Shown here one piece after another: positions 52,932 through 62,071 of a DNA stretch of 64,000 nucleotides (position 1 is the stretch's first letter; each line of letters begins with the position of its first letter). Origin of the DNA: Ancrocorticia sp052089425 (GTDB taxonomy: Bacteria > Actinomycetota > Actinomycetes > Actinomycetales > Actinomycetaceae); the NCBI RefSeq assembly GCF_052089425.1, contig NZ_JBQCZW010000004.1:1-64000 (forward strand), written 5' to 3'. The position numbers were made by a program, and so were the translations under genes. The notes below the pieces were generated by a model. The model was not told the origin of the DNA and did not search any database. It saw only the letters and a program-made list of their open reading frames with translations.

Positions 52932-54497
52932 CTACCGCAGGAAGCGCTGGAGTTCCTCCATGCTGGCCTGATCGAGGTCCTGAGACTTGGCGGGTCCGCC
53001 AAACGCACTCCCCTTGTTCTGAGAACTGAGGTTCTCCTGTGCCGCTTCTTCCGCAGCCTGCCGCGCGCGCTTTGCAGGATTACCCGATCGGCCCTTCTTG
53101 TTGCCAGAGTTCTTTTTCTTTGCTCGTTTGGCCTTACGCGAGCCTCCGCCCCCAGCGCCAGGCATTCCCGGCATGCCGGGCATCCCTGGCATGCCTCCGC
53201 CCTTGGACGCCTGAACCATGAACTTCTTGGCTTGCATAAACCGATCGATGAACGAATTGATTTCCTGAACGGTGGTTCCTGACCCGTTGGCAATTCGTAG
53301 GCGCCGCGATCCGTTGAGAACCTTCGGATCGTCGCGTTCGGCAGGAGTCATGGAGTTGACGATCGCTTCAATGCGATCCACCGAACTCTCGTCGAATTCT
53401 TCCATGGCGTCACGGTACTGAGCCATCCCCGGCATCATGCCCATGATCTTCTTCATGGACCCCATGCGCTTGAGCTGGTGAAGCTGGTCAATGAAGTCCG
53501 ACAGCGTAAAATCGCCGCCCGCCATTTTGGAGGCGAGCTCAGCCTGCTGGTTTTCGTCCCACGTGCGCTCGGCCTGCTCAATGAGCGTGAGAATATCGCC
53601 CATATCAAGGATTCGTGAGGCCATACGATCGGCGTGGAACCGTTCAAAATCCTCAAGCTTCTCACCTGTGGAAGAGAACAGGATGGGTTTGCCGGTGACG
53701 CCACGAACTGAGAGCGCAGCACCGCCTCGGGTATCGCCATCCAGCTTGGAGATGACCACACCGGAAAAGCCAACGCCATCTTGGAAGGCATTGGCCGTGG
53801 TGACGGCGTCCTGACCGATCATGGCGTCAACAACGAACAGTGTTTCATTCGGGTGCACGGCATCGCGAATATCGATGGCCTGCTGCATCATTTCCTGATC
53901 AACGCCCAGCCGCCCGGCCGTGTCAACCACCACAACGTCGTAACCGTTGGTCTTGGCAAACTCCAAGCCATTGCGCGCCACGTCAACGGGATCACCCACG
54001 CCGTTACCCGGCTCAGGTGCCCACACATCAACGTCCGCCCGTGTTCCCACAACCTCCAGCTGCTGAACGGCGTTCGGGCGCTGAAGGTCCGAGGCAACCA
54101 GCAGGACCTTGTGATCGCGTTCGCGCAGCCACAAGCCCAGCTTGCCCGCCAGAGTTGTCTTACCGGCACCCTGAAGACCTGCCAGCATGATGACGGTGGG
54201 GCCGCTTGAGGCCATGTTGAGATCACGGGTCTCACCACCCAGAATCTCTACCAGCTCATCGTTGACGATCCTGACCACCTGTTGGCCGGGGTTCAGCGCC
54301 TGCGAGGCTAACGCCCCAGTGGCCTTCTCACGCACGGCAGATGTGAATGATCGGACCACCGGGAGCGCCACATCGGCGTCCAACAGGGCGCGCCGGATTT
54401 CACCAACGGTCTGCTCAACATCCGATGCAGTGAGGCGCCCCTTGGAGCGCAAGTTCTTAAACGAGCCGGTAATGCGGTCGGAAAGCGTATCGAACAC
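52932..54497 (-). CDS. ffh: Signal recognition particle GTPase Ffh
   Basis: A 521-residue SRP54 protein binding 4.5S RNA and nascent signal peptides. The NG domain has AGLQGAGKTTLAGKLG (near 105), DTAGRLGVDQEM and GQDAVTTANAF. The methionine-rich M domain begins near 300 and includes SMTPAERDDPKVLNGSRRLRIANGSGT. A Gly/Met/Pro repeat (53160-53200) and a Lys-rich tail of about 70 residues end the protein. FtsY is encoded nearby. Confidence 0.96.
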   Translation of the reverse strand: MFDTLSDRITGSFKNLRSKGRLTASDVEQTVGEIRRALLDADVALPVVRSFTSAVREKATGALASQALNPGQQVVRIVNDELVEILGGETRDLNMASSGPTVIMLAGLQGAGKTTLAGKLGLWLRERDHKVLLVASDLQRPNAVQQLEVVGTRADVDVWAPEPGNGVGDPVDVARNGLEFAKTNGYDVVVVDTAGRLGVDQEMMQQAIDIRDAVHPNETLFVVDAMIGQDAVTTANAFQDGVGFSGVVISKLDGDTRGGAALSVRGVTGKPILFSSTGEKLEDFERFHADRMASRILDMGDILTLIEQAERTWDENQQAELASKMAGGDFTLSDFIDQLHQLKRMGSMKKIMGMMPGMAQYRDAMEEFDESSVDRIEAIVNSMTPAERDDPKVLNGSRRLRIANGSGTTVQEINSFIDRFMQAKKFMVQASKGGGMPGMPGMPGMPGAGGGGSRKAKRAKKKNSGNKKGRSGNPAKRARQAAEEAAQENLSSQNKGSAFGGPAKSQDLDQASMEELQRFLR

Positions 54498-54562
54498 TGG
54501 CCTACCTTCGAGTTGCGGTCAATAAACTGCCTTCTATCCTACGCTAGGGCGAGCCACCGAGC

Positions 54563-56350
54563 CTACGCCCCGTGGCGCATGTGGACGTATCCCTCATTAA
54601 CCAGCTGACGGACAAGACTAGCCTTCCATGGCCCCCACGCTTCTGGCTTACAGGAGGAGGCATCTGCTTGCGTCAACAGATGGAGGCAGATCAGCAGTTC
54701 TGCATCACCGCCAACGGCATCCGAGAGCGTTGCCCACGTTGCCGGATCATGAGGATCCTCCGATGTGGCCAAATCGCCAAGAAGCAGATGATGCCGGGTC
54801 AGGAGCGTCACGTCATCCCGGAGAGATTCCGGGTACCCCATGGGTTCAAGGATTCCAGGGATCATCGTGGCTCCCCGTTGGGCGTGGTGGGGAAACCCAG
54901 GGCGCTTGCCAATGTCATGGAAGAATGCAGCCACAAGAACGGCGCTGCGCCGCTCGGGCGAAAGCGCCGCCAGAGATTGCCCATCGATGCTCTCCATGTC
55001 GGGCACAATCGACGCCACTTCGAATTGATGGCGATCCACCGTATGTTTGTGAATCGCGGAGCGCTGGGGCAAGTTCCGTATCTCAGCCCACGGTGGAATC
55101 ATTTGAGTGAGCAGACCTGCCGTATCCAGCGCTTCCCACACCGAAATCTGATTGCGCCCGCTACTGAGGATCCGCTCAAAGCTACGCCGCCCCCACTCGG
55201 GCCACGGTGCGGATTCCGCCACGGCGGTCCCGGCACCGCTGCGATACATATGGGCCAAGCTCGCCAAGCGAATCGGAGTTCCACTCTGCGCGGCTTCGCC
55301 GGCCAGAGCAAACAACACCTGAGGGTCAGCGGGTGAGGCCCCAGAGGTCAACACAAGTTCGCCACCGAGTTCACCAACACCCGGCGCCACCTCTTTGAGC
55401 CTCGGGGGAAGGGCCCGCCCGCGCACCAACCGAGGGCCGCGCCGCCGGCCTGCGGTTTCAAGGCTGCCGCGAGCGCGCCGCTTCACATCCGTATAGGCGG
55501 CGCGGATCGTCCGAGCGGCGCGGGAAACCTCCGCCAGCAGTTCATCGGCCGGATCAGTCCCGCCGATGCCATCAAATCCAAGGATCTGGGCTACCTCGTC
55601 TTGGTACTGCAACCTCAACACATTGTGATGGCGCCCCGTGACCGATGTCAGGGCGTCACGAACATCGAGGAGAAACTCATACGCACCGTCGTAGTTGATC
55701 GAAGGCCGTTCAGCCAGCCACGCGGCCACGACGGCCTTGATGAGAAGCGCGTCCCGCATGCCACCAGCAGCTTCCTTCAGATTGCCTTCGATGAGGTAGG
55801 CGAGCCTGCCGAACTGCGCGCGCCGTTCGCTCTGTTCAGCCACCACCTCATCAAATCTCAGCCGCGCGCCCGCGCGCCAGTCCGCGAGAACTGCAGAAGC
55901 CGCCCGGTCAACGAGTTCGTTATCACCAGCGATGACGCGCAGATCTAGCAAGCTCATCGAAGCGGCAAGATCTTTCTTGGCGATGCCTCGGCAATCCTTG
56001 AGGGAACGGACCGAGTGATCGAGCTCCAGATTGGCATCCCAGATCGGATACCACAAGCTATTTGATAGGCCCTCAAGGCCCCCCTCAAGTTCTGGATGCG
56101 CCCCGCCGTCGTGAACCAACACCAAATCCAAATCGGACTGGGGCCCGGCGTCCCTACGCGCCAACGAACCAACGGCGGCAAGCCCTATCCCACTTATCGG
56201 GCCGTGGACTCCCTGCCCGGCCAAGGCTTCCTGCCACAGGCCGCCCAGCGCTTGTTCTATCTCCTCGCTCCAACGCCTACGCGAGGCAGCGCCGGGTGTA
56301 AAACCCTGACGTGCCTCGCGTAGTCCAGATAGCGGTCCGCTAGAGGGCAT
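54563..56350 (-). CDS. glnD: PII nucleotidyltransferase GlnD, ACT domains absent
   Basis: A 595-residue protein. The N-terminal nucleotidyltransferase motif is GSLARRDAGPQSDLDLVL near residues 60-80, and the HD domain is seen in FFHDIGKRPG near 477 plus LLTRHHLLL. It ends right after the HD region (LVRQLVNEGYVHMRHG) where full-length GlnD continues into two glutamine-sensing ACT domains. No remnants are visible in the 65 bp before ffh. In actinobacteria GlnD adenylylates GlnB/GlnK at Tyr51. Here it overlaps glnB by 11 bp, at ATG 56350. Loss of the ACT domains should change or remove glutamine sensing. Confidence 0.9.
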   Translation of the reverse strand: MPSSGPLSGLREARQGFTPGAASRRRWSEEIEQALGGLWQEALAGQGVHGPISGIGLAAVGSLARRDAGPQSDLDLVLVHDGGAHPELEGGLEGLSNSLWYPIWDANLELDHSVRSLKDCRGIAKKDLAASMSLLDLRVIAGDNELVDRAASAVLADWRAGARLRFDEVVAEQSERRAQFGRLAYLIEGNLKEAAGGMRDALLIKAVVAAWLAERPSINYDGAYEFLLDVRDALTSVTGRHHNVLRLQYQDEVAQILGFDGIGGTDPADELLAEVSRAARTIRAAYTDVKRRARGSLETAGRRRGPRLVRGRALPPRLKEVAPGVGELGGELVLTSGASPADPQVLFALAGEAAQSGTPIRLASLAHMYRSGAGTAVAESAPWPEWGRRSFERILSSGRNQISVWEALDTAGLLTQMIPPWAEIRNLPQRSAIHKHTVDRHQFEVASIVPDMESIDGQSLAALSPERRSAVLVAAFFHDIGKRPGFPHHAQRGATMIPGILEPMGYPESLRDDVTLLTRHHLLLGDLATSEDPHDPATWATLSDAVGGDAELLICLHLLTQADASSCKPEAWGPWKASLVRQLVNEGYVHMRHGA

Positions 56351-56678
56351 CCTCACCGGTATCCCCGGTACGGACTCGAATAACCTCGTCCACCGTGCTG
56401 ATCCAAATCTTGCCATCGCCGATACGCCCAGAGCGGGCGGCCCCGGCAAGGGTCAACGCCAGCTCGGAGGCCTGATCATCAGAGCACACAAGCTCAATCT
56501 TGACCTTTGGCAGGAGATCCACCGTGTATTCCGCACCGCGGTATACCTCGGTGTGGCCACGCTGGCGGCCGTAACCGTTCACTTGGGAAACGGTCATGCC
56601 CTTGACACCTTCGGCCATGACGGCCTTTTTCACTTCATCGAGCCGGTGGGGCTGAATGATTGCGGTAACAAGCTTCAT
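56340..56678 (-). CDS. glnB: PII nitrogen regulatory protein
   Basis: A 112-residue PII trimer subunit that binds ATP, ADP and 2-oxoglutarate and controls AmtB and nitrogen enzymes. The T-loop is intact with Tyr51 (GHTEVYRGAEY), the modification site. The B-loop DGKIWISTV is clear. It lies between amtB and glnD, as in most actinobacteria (glnK position). Confidence 0.95.
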   Translation of the reverse strand: MKLVTAIIQPHRLDEVKKAVMAEGVKGMTVSQVNGYGRQRGHTEVYRGAEYTVDLLPKVKIELVCSDDQASELALTLAGAARSGRIGDGKIWISTVDEVIRVRTGDTGEDAL

Positions 56679-56680
56679 GT

Positions 56681-57985
56681 TCAGATCTCCTTCGAGTATG
56701 CGCCAACAAGCTGATCGTATGCGGATTCGCCGTGTTCTGAAGAATCGACTCCACGATCCTCATCCTCAGCGCTCACGCGCCACCCCATCGTTACCTTGAT
56801 GATGAATCCGAGGATCACGGTGATAACTCCAGCGTAAATGATAGCCACAAGAGCAATCACGATCTGGACAATAGTCTGCTCAATGCCACCACCGTAGAAC
56901 AGGCCAGTGTCCGTTGCGAGCAGGCCAACAAGCACCGTTCCGATGAGGCCGCCCACCAAGTGAACACCCACCACGTCCAGCGAATCGTCATAGCCAAACT
57001 TGGTCTTGAGCGATACCGCCAGCGAGCACACGGCGCCGGCGATTGCACCAAGAATGATGGCGCCAACGGGGCTGACGGAGCCCGCCGCTGGGGTGATAGC
57101 CACCAGTCCGGCAACAACACCCGAGGCTGCGCCGAGCGCCGTCATGTGACCAAAGCGCAGCTTTTCGGTGAGGATCCAGCCCAAGATGGCTGCGGATGCG
57201 GCAGCGGTGGTGTTGACCCACGCCATACCTGCCGCACCATCGGCCGTGAAGGCGGAGCCAGCGTTGAAGCCAAACCATCCGAACCACAGTCCGGCGGCGC
57301 CCAGCATGACAAATGGGAGGTTATGGGGGCGGAATGCGTCCTGACCAAAGCCCTTGCGCTTGCCGATAATGAGCACGAGAACCAGAGCAGCCACGCCAGC
57401 GTTGATGTGAACAACGGTGCCGCCAGCGAAGTCAATGGGGGCAACGGTGGCCGCCCCGTCCGTGGTGCCGAACAACATGGCCGCTAGGCCGTCCTCCGAA
57501 TCGGACAGCAGGCCGCCGCCCCACACCATATGCGCCATCGGGAAGTAGGACAGGGTTGCCCACAGCAGAGCAAAAACCAGCCATGAAGAGAACTTCGTGC
57601 GGTCGGCAAGTGCTCCGGAAATCAGTGCAACGGTGATGATGGCAAAGGTTGCCTGGAAGGCAACGCCAACGATCACTGGGACTCCCAGATCGTCAAGCAG
57701 GAACTCCCCGCCTTCGCCGTAGATCAAGCCGGACAGATTGAAACCGTCAAATGGGTTGGCGAAGATCCCGCCAACTGAGCTTTCTCCGTAGCTCATCGAG
57801 TATCCCCACAGGGGGTAGACCACGCCGATAACAGCCATAGTGCCGATCGACATCATCATCATGTTGAGGACGGACTTCGATCGGCTCATTCCCCCGTAGA
57901 AGAATGCCAGCGCGGGTGTCATGAGCAGCACAAAGGATGCCGAGGTTAGCATCCATGCGGTAGCGCCCGTGTCGAGGGCTTCCAT
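56681..57985 (-). CDS. amtB: Ammonium transporter
   Basis: A 434-residue Amt/Rh channel with about 11 TM segments. Family stretches include ALAFFYGGMSRSKSVLNMMMMS, PMAHMVWGGGLL with a pore histidine, DFAGGTVVHINAGVAAL, and VHLVGGLIGTVLVGLLA with a second pore histidine. The protein has a normal C-terminal cytoplasmic tail that can bind PII. The gene starts the amtB-glnB-glnD operon. Two GlnR-like half-site pairs lie about 85-130 bp upstream. Confidence 0.95.
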   Translation of the reverse strand: MEALDTGATAWMLTSASFVLLMTPALAFFYGGMSRSKSVLNMMMMSIGTMAVIGVVYPLWGYSMSYGESSVGGIFANPFDGFNLSGLIYGEGGEFLLDDLGVPVIVGVAFQATFAIITVALISGALADRTKFSSWLVFALLWATLSYFPMAHMVWGGGLLSDSEDGLAAMLFGTTDGAATVAPIDFAGGTVVHINAGVAALVLVLIIGKRKGFGQDAFRPHNLPFVMLGAAGLWFGWFGFNAGSAFTADGAAGMAWVNTTAAASAAILGWILTEKLRFGHMTALGAASGVVAGLVAITPAAGSVSPVGAIILGAIAGAVCSLAVSLKTKFGYDDSLDVVGVHLVGGLIGTVLVGLLATDTGLFYGGGIEQTIVQIVIALVAIIYAGVITVILGFIIKVTMGWRVSAEDEDRGVDSSEHGESAYDQLVGAYSKEI

Positions 57986-58068
57986 GATGGCCTCCTAGTG
58001 TCCGGCCACTCGGCCGGCTCCGTACCATCAAGGATTCCTTGCCGCCATTTCACTTAGGGGGCGGGGAC

Positions 58069-58116
58069 ATTACATTCCAGTAACGCTCTCCCGCTACCTT
58101 GTTTCCAACGTGTTAA
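58069..58116 (-). promoter_or_regulatory. GlnR-like operator pairs upstream of amtB
   Basis: Read on the minus strand, TTAAC-6 bases-GAAAC (58101-58116) and GTTAC-6 bases-GTAAT (58069-58084) resemble the GlnR half-site consensus GTnAC-n6-GaAAC. They stand about 84 bp before the amtB start in the ftsY-amtB gap. Neither is a perfect match to the consensus, and no GlnR gene is in view. Confidence 0.45.
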
Positions 58117-58135
58117 ACGTGTGTTCTGAGTTACG

Positions 58136-59323
58136 TTATGAGGCCGTTCCCACCAGCGCGTCCACGAATCCTTCTGGATCGAACGGGGCAAGATCGTCCG
58201 CACCTTCGCCCAGTCCAACGAACTTCACCGGTACTCCGAGCTCGCGTTGCACGGCAATGACGATTCCACCCTTGGCGGTGCCGTCCAGCTTGGTGAGCAC
58301 GATTCCCGTGATGCCCGTGACCTCCGCAAACACCTTCGCCTGCTGCAGGCCATTTTGCCCCGTGGTGGCGTCCAGTACCAGCAGAACCTCTCCTACGGGG
58401 GCGTTGCGTTCCATCACCCGTTTGATTTTTCCGAGTTCATCCATGAGGCCCGCTTTGTTTTGGAGGCGCCCCGCTGTATCGACGACGACGACGTCACTGC
58501 CCCGCTCCGCGGCAACCTTGACGGCCTCAAAGGCAACAGAGGCCGGATCTGCACCTTCACGATCGGAGCGGACCACATCAACGCCCACGCGCATCCCCCA
58601 CGTGGCTAGCTGATCCGCCGCCGCGGCACGGAAGGTATCGGCTGCACCCAAGATCACCGTCTTCTCCTCGGCAATGAGCAGGCGGGCAAGTTTACCCACG
58701 GTGGTGGTTTTGCCTGTGCCGTTCACACCCACCATGAGGATCGCGGCCGGATGTGCCACCCCGGATTCGTCCGTGGACGGTTCCGTCTTGAGCGTGCGGT
58801 CCATCGTGGGGTCAACGAGCTTCATGAGTTCGTTGTGGAGGATCTCGCGCACTCGCTGAGGATCACGGGTACCTTCCACCTTCGTCTGGGTTTTCAGGCT
58901 GTCCATGATCTGCGTTGTAGGCTCTAGGCCAACATCGGCCATGAGGAGCGTATCTTCGATCTCCTCCCAATCTTCGGGTGAGAGATCTCCACGCGAAAGG
59001 ATGCTGAGGATCGATTGACCGATTCCGCCCGAACGGGCAAGCCGCGCGCGCAGCCGCTGCATGCGGGAAGGCACAGATTCGGGAAGCTCGATGGCGGGGA
59101 CGGTAACCTCGGGTTCCGCCGGGGCTTCCTCCACCTCCACGGAGCTTTCTGCTTCCTCTGCTGTTTCCTCTGTGGATGTGATCGGCGGGCGGCGCAGGCT
59201 TTCTTCGAGCTGGTCACGCCGGCGATTCTTGACGATGAAGAGCGCCACCACAACAATGGCCAGAAGCGCCGCGATAACAATAAGGACTGTGGTCTCTGTA
59301 TTCACCCCCTCAGTCTTGCGCAT
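58136..59323 (-). CDS. ftsY: SRP receptor FtsY
   Basis: A 395-residue SRP receptor GTPase. A TM segment at about 11-30 and an acidic linker (ETAEEAESSVEVEEAPAEPE) replace the E. coli A domain. The NG domain begins near 85 and has VGVNGTGKTTTVGKLARL, DTAGRLQNKAGLMDELGKI and TKLDGTAKGG. It docks ribosome-SRP complexes at the membrane. The start could be the ATG at 59323 or the GTG at 59305. It is divergent from tdh. Confidence 0.95.
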   Translation of the reverse strand: MRKTEGVNTETTVLIVIAALLAIVVVALFIVKNRRRDQLEESLRRPPITSTEETAEEAESSVEVEEAPAEPEVTVPAIELPESVPSRMQRLRARLARSGGIGQSILSILSRGDLSPEDWEEIEDTLLMADVGLEPTTQIMDSLKTQTKVEGTRDPQRVREILHNELMKLVDPTMDRTLKTEPSTDESGVAHPAAILMVGVNGTGKTTTVGKLARLLIAEEKTVILGAADTFRAAAADQLATWGMRVGVDVVRSDREGADPASVAFEAVKVAAERGSDVVVVDTAGRLQNKAGLMDELGKIKRVMERNAPVGEVLLVLDATTGQNGLQQAKVFAEVTGITGIVLTKLDGTAKGGIVIAVQRELGVPVKFVGLGEGADDLAPFDPEGFVDALVGTAS

Positions 59324-59442
59324 CGGTACCGATGTTTTCTACAGGGTTGCGCCCTGCGAACACGTAATCTTTCCGATTCGGCCCATATGTGAAACAAAAC
59401 ACTTACAGTGGGAGGCAAGGATGAATCTGAAAGGCGGTTCAG

Positions 59443-60498
59443 ATGCGTGCATTGGTCAAGCCTCACAGGGGTCCGGGCCTCGAACTTCGCGATGTTCCCG
59501 AACCAATGACGGGCAGGTCCGAGGTCAAGATTAGGGTGATGCGCACGGGGCTGTGCGGAACGGACCTCCACATCGAATCGTGGGATGATTTTGCCGCCAC
59601 TCATGTCACTCCCGGTCAAATCATCGGTCACGAATTCTATGGAGAAATCGTGGAGGTTGGCTCCTCTGTCCCGGAGGGCGAAGGGATCGATGAGCTTCAT
59701 GTTGGCCAGCGCGTTTCCGTTGAAGGTCACGTTGTGTGCCGTCGGTGTTCGAACTGCCGGCGCGGCCGGCACCATATGTGCCTGCGCACGAGCTCCGTGG
59801 GTGTGGATAGGGACGGTGCATTTGCGGATTATGTGGTGGTTCCGGCTCGCAACGTCTGGGTGCAGCCCGAAACTATCGATCCCGATCTTGGCGCACTCTT
59901 CGATCCGTTTGGCAACGCCGTGCATACCGCGTTCCAATATCCGCTGGCCACGGAGGATGTTCTCATCTCTGGAGCTGGGCCCATTGGTATATTCGCGGCC
60001 GCGATCGCTCAATACGTGGGTGCTCGCCATGTGGTTCTCACCGATATCAATGATCGCAGGCTCGAACTGGCCAGTGGCATCGGTGCCACCACCGTGAACG
60101 TTGCCCGAGACAACCTCGCTGATGTACTGGAGCCCCTTGATATACGCGAAGGCTTTGACGTGGGGCTAGAAGTATCAGGAAGTCCGGCTGCCATGGCCCA
60201 GATGATCGAGCTATGTAACTTCGGAGCGAACATCGCAATGCTCGGGCTACCGTCCGCTCCGTACCCCATTGATTGGAACACCGTCATCACCCGCATGCTC
60301 ACCCTGCAGGGCGTGTACGGTCGCATGATGTTCGATACGTGGTTCAGAGCCACCAACTTGCTGACAAGCTCCTCGGTCTTGCGCGAGCATGTGCGCTCGC
60401 TGATCACACACCGCCTGCCTGCCGAACGGTGGGAAGAAGCCTTTGATATCGCCCGAATGGGCAACAGTGGAAAAATAATCATGGATTGGACTCAGTAA
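59443..60498 (+). CDS. tdh: L-threonine 3-dehydrogenase
   Basis: A 351-residue zinc-dependent medium-chain dehydrogenase making 2-amino-3-oxobutyrate from threonine. Catalytic-zinc residues are Cys38 (GLCGTDLHIESWD) and His63-Glu64 (GHEFYGE); the structural zinc set is CRRCSNCRRGRHHMC. The NAD fold shows ISGAGPIGIFAA. AAAGGCGG precedes the ATG. It overlaps kbl by TAATG, so the two act as a pair. Confidence 0.93.
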   Translation: MRALVKPHRGPGLELRDVPEPMTGRSEVKIRVMRTGLCGTDLHIESWDDFAATHVTPGQIIGHEFYGEIVEVGSSVPEGEGIDELHVGQRVSVEGHVVCRRCSNCRRGRHHMCLRTSSVGVDRDGAFADYVVVPARNVWVQPETIDPDLGALFDPFGNAVHTAFQYPLATEDVLISGAGPIGIFAAAIAQYVGARHVVLTDINDRRLELASGIGATTVNVARDNLADVLEPLDIREGFDVGLEVSGSPAAMAQMIELCNFGANIAMLGLPSAPYPIDWNTVITRMLTLQGVYGRMMFDTWFRATNLLTSSSVLREHVRSLITHRLPAERWEEAFDIARMGNSGKIIMDWTQ

Positions 60499-61697
60499 TG
60501 TTCACCTTTGCCGAAGATATTGCTGGCGAACTCGATCAGATTCGCGCGGGCGGGCTGTACAAGGCCGAACGCCCCATCACCACTCCCCAAGCGGCGCATA
60601 TCGCGACAGATCTGGGTGAATGTCTCAACTTCTGCGCTAACAACTACCTCGGGCTTGCCGATCACCCCGATATTATCGGCGCCGCCAAGAACGGGCTGGA
60701 CGAATTCGGCTACGGGACAGCTTCCGTGAGGTTTATTTGCGGCACTCAGGTGATCCATCGCGAACTCGAAGCCTCTATCGCCTCTTTTGTGGGCAAGGAG
60801 GATGCGATCCTTTTCGCATCCTGTTTCGATGCCAACGGAGGCGTTTTCGAGGTGCTGCTGGGTCAAGACGATGCCGTCGTGTCCGACGCCCTCAATCACG
60901 CCTCGATCATTGATGGCATTCGACTGTGCAAAGCACAGCGGTACCGCTATCGCAACTCGGACATGGCAGATCTCCGCGCCCAACTCGAAGCCGCTCGAGC
61001 AAACGGAGCTGGCCGTATCCTCATCGCAACCGACGGCGTTTTCTCGATGGACGGATACTTCGCAAAGCTGCCGGAGATTTGCGATCTCGCGGATCAGTTC
61101 GGGGCGCTGGTTCTTGTGGACGATTCCCACGCCACTGGCATCGTGGGAGAACACGGGGCTGGGACGCCTTCGATGTTTGGGGTTCAGGACAGGGTGGATA
61201 TTGTCACGGGCACGTTGGGCAAGGCGCTCGGCGGGGCATCCGGTGGATATGTTGCTGGCCCGCGTCTGGTCATTGAGCTACTCAAGCAGCGCGCTAGGCC
61301 ATATCTGTTCTCCAACGCCGTTGCGCCATCCATCGTTACAGGATCTCTTCAGGCCTTAGAACTCGCTCGAAGTGGTGATCATCTGCGCCGCCGCGTGGAC
61401 CGCAACACCAGTTTGTTCCGCAGGCTCATGTCAGAAGCAGGATTCACCCTGCTTCCGGGCAACCACCCTATTGTTGCCGTCATGTTCCCCGGGGACGATG
61501 GCGCCCGCCAAGCGAGCGAGATTGCCTCGGCCATGTTGAATCGCGGGGTTTACGTCACCGGATTCTCCTACCCGGTGGTGCCGCTGGGAGAAGCGCGGAT
61601 ACGAGTTCAGCTATCTGCCGCCCATAGCGAAGATGATGTCCGCGAATGCGTGCAGGCGTTCATTGCCTGCCGCGAGGAAGTCAATGAAGTGGGTTAG
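60498..61697 (+). CDS. kbl: 2-amino-3-ketobutyrate CoA ligase (glycine C-acetyltransferase)
   Basis: A 399-residue PLP enzyme that splits the Tdh product with CoA to glycine and acetyl-CoA. The PLP lysine is Lys242 in TGTLGKALGGASGGYVAG; the substrate loop LNFCANNYLGLADHP, and the motif DDSHATGIVGEHGAGT, are typical. The start ATG at 60498 overlaps the tdh stop. The 3' end overlaps the converging hypothetical gene by 4 bp. Confidence 0.94.
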   Translation: MFTFAEDIAGELDQIRAGGLYKAERPITTPQAAHIATDLGECLNFCANNYLGLADHPDIIGAAKNGLDEFGYGTASVRFICGTQVIHRELEASIASFVGKEDAILFASCFDANGGVFEVLLGQDDAVVSDALNHASIIDGIRLCKAQRYRYRNSDMADLRAQLEAARANGAGRILIATDGVFSMDGYFAKLPEICDLADQFGALVLVDDSHATGIVGEHGAGTPSMFGVQDRVDIVTGTLGKALGGASGGYVAGPRLVIELLKQRARPYLFSNAVAPSIVTGSLQALELARSGDHLRRRVDRNTSLFRRLMSEAGFTLLPGNHPIVAVMFPGDDGARQASEIASAMLNRGVYVTGFSYPVVPLGEARIRVQLSAAHSEDDVRECVQAFIACREEVNEVG

Positions 61698-62071
61698 CGC
61701 TCCGCCCGATCTGCACTCACGGCGCTGGCGGCACTGCGGCGGAGCTTTCCTGCCGCCGAGATGACTGGCGCTGTCACGGCCTCTGCTGCCCCACGTTCAA
61801 AGGTCCGAACCTCGTTCCATACCTGCCCGATCTCATCCGGTCCGTAGGAGTGACCAGCATCCAGAGGGAAATCAGCAAGATCACCCAGCCTGCCATCAAC
61901 CACTTGCACATCGAATTCATCGTGCACGTCAAGTTCATCTGCTCTCCACGCCGCAACCGAGTCGGATACCCAACTCGACACGTTCTTGGAGCGAAGATAG
62001 AAAAAGCACAGGTAGCTGAGTACCACTGCGAGGACAACAAGCATAATCAAGATAGCGACAACCACAGCCAT
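61694..62071 (-). CDS. Hypothetical single-span membrane protein
   Basis: A protein of about 125 residues that I do not recognise. It has an N-terminal TM segment (residues 3-25, VVVAILIMLVVLAVVLSYLC) and then a polar, acidic domain with DEFDVQVVDGRLGDLADF and VRTFERGAAEAV. The ATG at 62071 has GGGGATAATT upstream; a longer in-frame reading (to 62155) is less likely. It converges with kbl, overlapping its stop. Confidence 0.7.
   Translation of the reverse strand: MAVVVAILIMLVVLAVVLSYLCFFYLRSKNVSSWVSDSVAAWRADELDVHDEFDVQVVDGRLGDLADFPLDAGHSYGPDEIGQVWNEVRTFERGAAEAVTAPVISAAGKLRRSAASAVSADRAER

Noticed and set aside
59302..60030. A 242-codon minus frame over tdh
   Set aside because: tdh has complete zinc and NAD motifs on the plus strand, so the opposite frame is a shadow.
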